Below, piece by piece: positions 5,488 to 6,506 of a stretch of DNA of 6,506 bases. The DNA comes from Candidatus Luteimonas excrementigallinarum (GTDB lineage Bacteria; Pseudomonadota; Gammaproteobacteria; Xanthomonadales; Xanthomonadaceae). The notes under the pieces are model-generated. The model was not told the origin of the DNA, ran no database searches, and saw only the letters and a program-made list of their open reading frames with translations. The position numbers and the translations under genes are program-made. Position 1 is the first letter of the stretch. Each line of letters opens with the position of its first letter. Location: assembly GCA_019115725.1 (NCBI GenBank), contig DXCY01000178.1, positions 1 to 6,506 of the forward strand, written 5' to 3'.

Positions 5488-6198
5488 ATGAAGGCGCTCA
5501 TCTTCGCTGCCGGTCTGGGCGAGTGCATGCGCCCGCTGACCGATACCACGCCTAAACCGCTGCTGCCGGTGGCCGGCAAGCCGCTGATCGCCTGGCACCT
5601 GGAACGACTGGCCGCGGCCGGGGTGCAGGAAGTGGTGATCAACATCTCGTGGCTGGCATCGCAGTTTCCCGCGATGCTGGGCGACGGCAGCCGCTGGGGG
5701 CTGTCGATCCACTACTCGCACGAGGGCGAGGTGCCGCTGGAGACCGGCGGCGGCATGTGGCACGCGCTGGCCCGGCTCGGGAATGCACCGTTCATCGCCG
5801 TCAACGGGGATGTCTGGACCGACTACGACTTCCAGCAGCTGCCACCGCAGCCGCGCGGCGATGCCCATCTGGTGCTGGTCGACAACCCGGAACATCACCC
5901 GGGCGGAGATTTCGGCCTGTGCCCGAACGGGATCCTGCGCAACGAAGGCGACCGGCGGCTGACCTTCTCCGGCATCGGCGTGTACCGCGCCTCGCTGTTC
6001 GACGACTGGCGCCGGATCATCGGCGATGCCCCCGGTGCCGAGCGCAAGCCACCGCGATTCAAGCTGGCTCCGCTGCTGCGCGCGGCAATTGCCGACGGCC
6101 AGGTCACCGGCGAACACCACGCTGGACGCTGGACCGATGTCGGCACGCCGGAACGGCTGGCTGAACTGGACCAGTCACTGGCCCCGACGGGCTACTGA
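5488..6198 (+). CDS. murU: N-acetylmuramate alpha-1-phosphate uridylyltransferase (MurU-type nucleotidyltransferase)
   Basis: Predicted protein of 236 residues, close to characterised MurU. MurU joins UTP and MurNAc alpha-1-phosphate to give UDP-MurNAc in the cytosol, in the cell-wall recycling route that bypasses MurA and so lowers fosfomycin sensitivity. Visible motifs: FAAGLGECMRPLTD (6-19), TPKPLLPVAGKPL with K23, LETGGGM (84-90), the VNGDVWTDYDF metal site with D108, HLVLVDNPEHHPGGDF, TFSGIGVY, FKLAPLL and GRWTDVGTPERL with D217. These resemble MurU more than RmlA or GlmU. The signature is normally GxGxRMRPLT; here residue 13 is Cys (TGC) where Arg is expected. The frame is open back to 5386, but family alignment and a partial Shine-Dalgarno (GCGAG, 5475-5479) favour ATG at 5488. 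No amgK kinase gene adjoins it: the upstream neighbour is the divergent xanB. A related sugar-1-phosphate nucleotidyltransferase is the alternative. Confidence 0.85.
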   Translation: MKALIFAAGLGECMRPLTDTTPKPLLPVAGKPLIAWHLERLAAAGVQEVVINISWLASQFPAMLGDGSRWGLSIHYSHEGEVPLETGGGMWHALARLGNAPFIAVNGDVWTDYDFQQLPPQPRGDAHLVLVDNPEHHPGGDFGLCPNGILRNEGDRRLTFSGIGVYRASLFDDWRRIIGDAPGAERKPPRFKLAPLLRAAIADGQVTGEHHAGRWTDVGTPERLAELDQSLAPTGY

Positions 6199-6506
6199 AG
6201 CTGCGACGCCGACATCAGCTCGCGCAGGAACGGCACGGTGATCCGCCGCTGGGCAGCGAGTGATTCACGATCCAGGCGGTCCAGCAGCCCGGTCAGGCTG
6301 CCCAGATCACGTTCCACCCGGCGCAGCAGCCAGTCGATCGCAGCCTCGTCAATCTGCAAGCCGCGCCGGTCGGCACGGACCCGCAGCACCTGGCGCCGGC
6401 CTTCATCATCCAGCACGTCCACGCGGATCCGCGTGCACTGCCCCAGCCGCGAGCGCAGATCGGGCAGGGTCAGCGGCAGCTCATCCGGCGGCACCCGCGC
6501 CGCGTA
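6192..6506 (-). CDS. hda: DnaA regulatory inactivator Hda, C-terminal part (5' end outside window)
   Basis: The frame runs off the right edge of the window; 104 C-terminal residues are visible, ending at TAG (6194-6192). Hda is a AAA+ protein that, with the DNA-loaded sliding clamp, stimulates hydrolysis of ATP by DnaA and so prevents re-initiation of replication. The part seen begins in the AAA+ core (VPPDELPLTLPDLRSRL, containing the box VII-type Arg region) and continues with the lid helices (LRVRADRRGLQIDEAAIDWLLRRV). It then has the sensor-2 segment ERDLGSLTGLLDRLDRES, whose first Arg fits the sensor-2 position, and ends in AQRRITVPFLREL, a hallmark of Hda. The N-terminal clamp-binding motif and the P-loop lie outside. 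An internal GTG at 6494 is not the start, because homologous sequence continues upstream of it. The tail overlaps murU by 7 nt. Confidence 0.88.
   Translation of the reverse strand, partial: YAARVPPDELPLTLPDLRSRLGQCTRIRVDVLDDEGRRQVLRVRADRRGLQIDEAAIDWLLRRVERDLGSLTGLLDRLDRESLAAQRRITVPFLRELMSASQLQ

Noticed and set aside
1..6506. Mobile element, CRISPR array, tRNA, rRNA or novel defence cassette
   Set aside because: No transposase or integrase motifs, no spaced direct repeats, no tRNA- or rRNA-like structure and no defence-type domains were seen; all sizeable genes belong to known housekeeping families.

Overview
The window is high-GC, tightly packed chromosomal DNA. It reads like a gammaproteobacterium of the Xanthomonadaceae (Stenotrophomonas, Xanthomonas, Pseudoxanthomonas or a relative). 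This assignment is an inference from gene content: a TonB-dependent receptor, a HutD/Ves protein, a small secreted ComEA-type protein, a XanB-type bifunctional GDP-mannose enzyme, MurU and Hda. It also rests on the strong G/C bias at third codon positions. No transposase, integrase, CRISPR array, tRNA or rRNA was seen, and the region looks like ordinary core genome rather than an island.

Layout, left to right. Positions 1-670 (+) are the 3' end of a TonB-dependent outer-membrane receptor. It converges on a HutD/Ves-family gene (738-1352, -) across two strong hairpins, the second of which carries the hutD stop codon in its loop. Upstream of hutD on the same strand lies comEA (1542-1862, -), a signal peptide followed by a helix-hairpin-helix domain; a good intrinsic terminator separates the two. 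A 206-bp divergent intergenic region with an imperfect 22-bp palindrome and a good -10 box separates comEA from an M20 dipeptidase gene (2069-3511, +). A small three-helix GlsB/YeaQ-type membrane protein follows (3611-3874, +). It converges on xanB (3952-5361, -), encoding mannose-1-phosphate guanylyltransferase/mannose-6-phosphate isomerase. A 126-bp gap separates xanB from the divergent murU (5488-6198, +), whose 3' end overlaps by 7 nt the 3' end of hda (6192-6506, -, cut by the window edge).

How the genes fit together: this is a set of mostly independent housekeeping units, not one pathway. XanB supplies GDP-mannose for surface polysaccharide, MurU recycles cell-wall MurNAc into UDP-MurNAc, and the receptor imports iron chelates or another large ligand. 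The dipeptidase degrades small peptides in the cytosol, and Hda restrains DnaA. No undescribed multi-gene system was found. The most notable point is that the predicted MurU has Cys instead of the near-invariant Arg in its nucleotide-binding signature, a one-base change. The absence of amgK next to murU, the hairpin holding the hutD stop codon and the intergenic dyad are secondary points.
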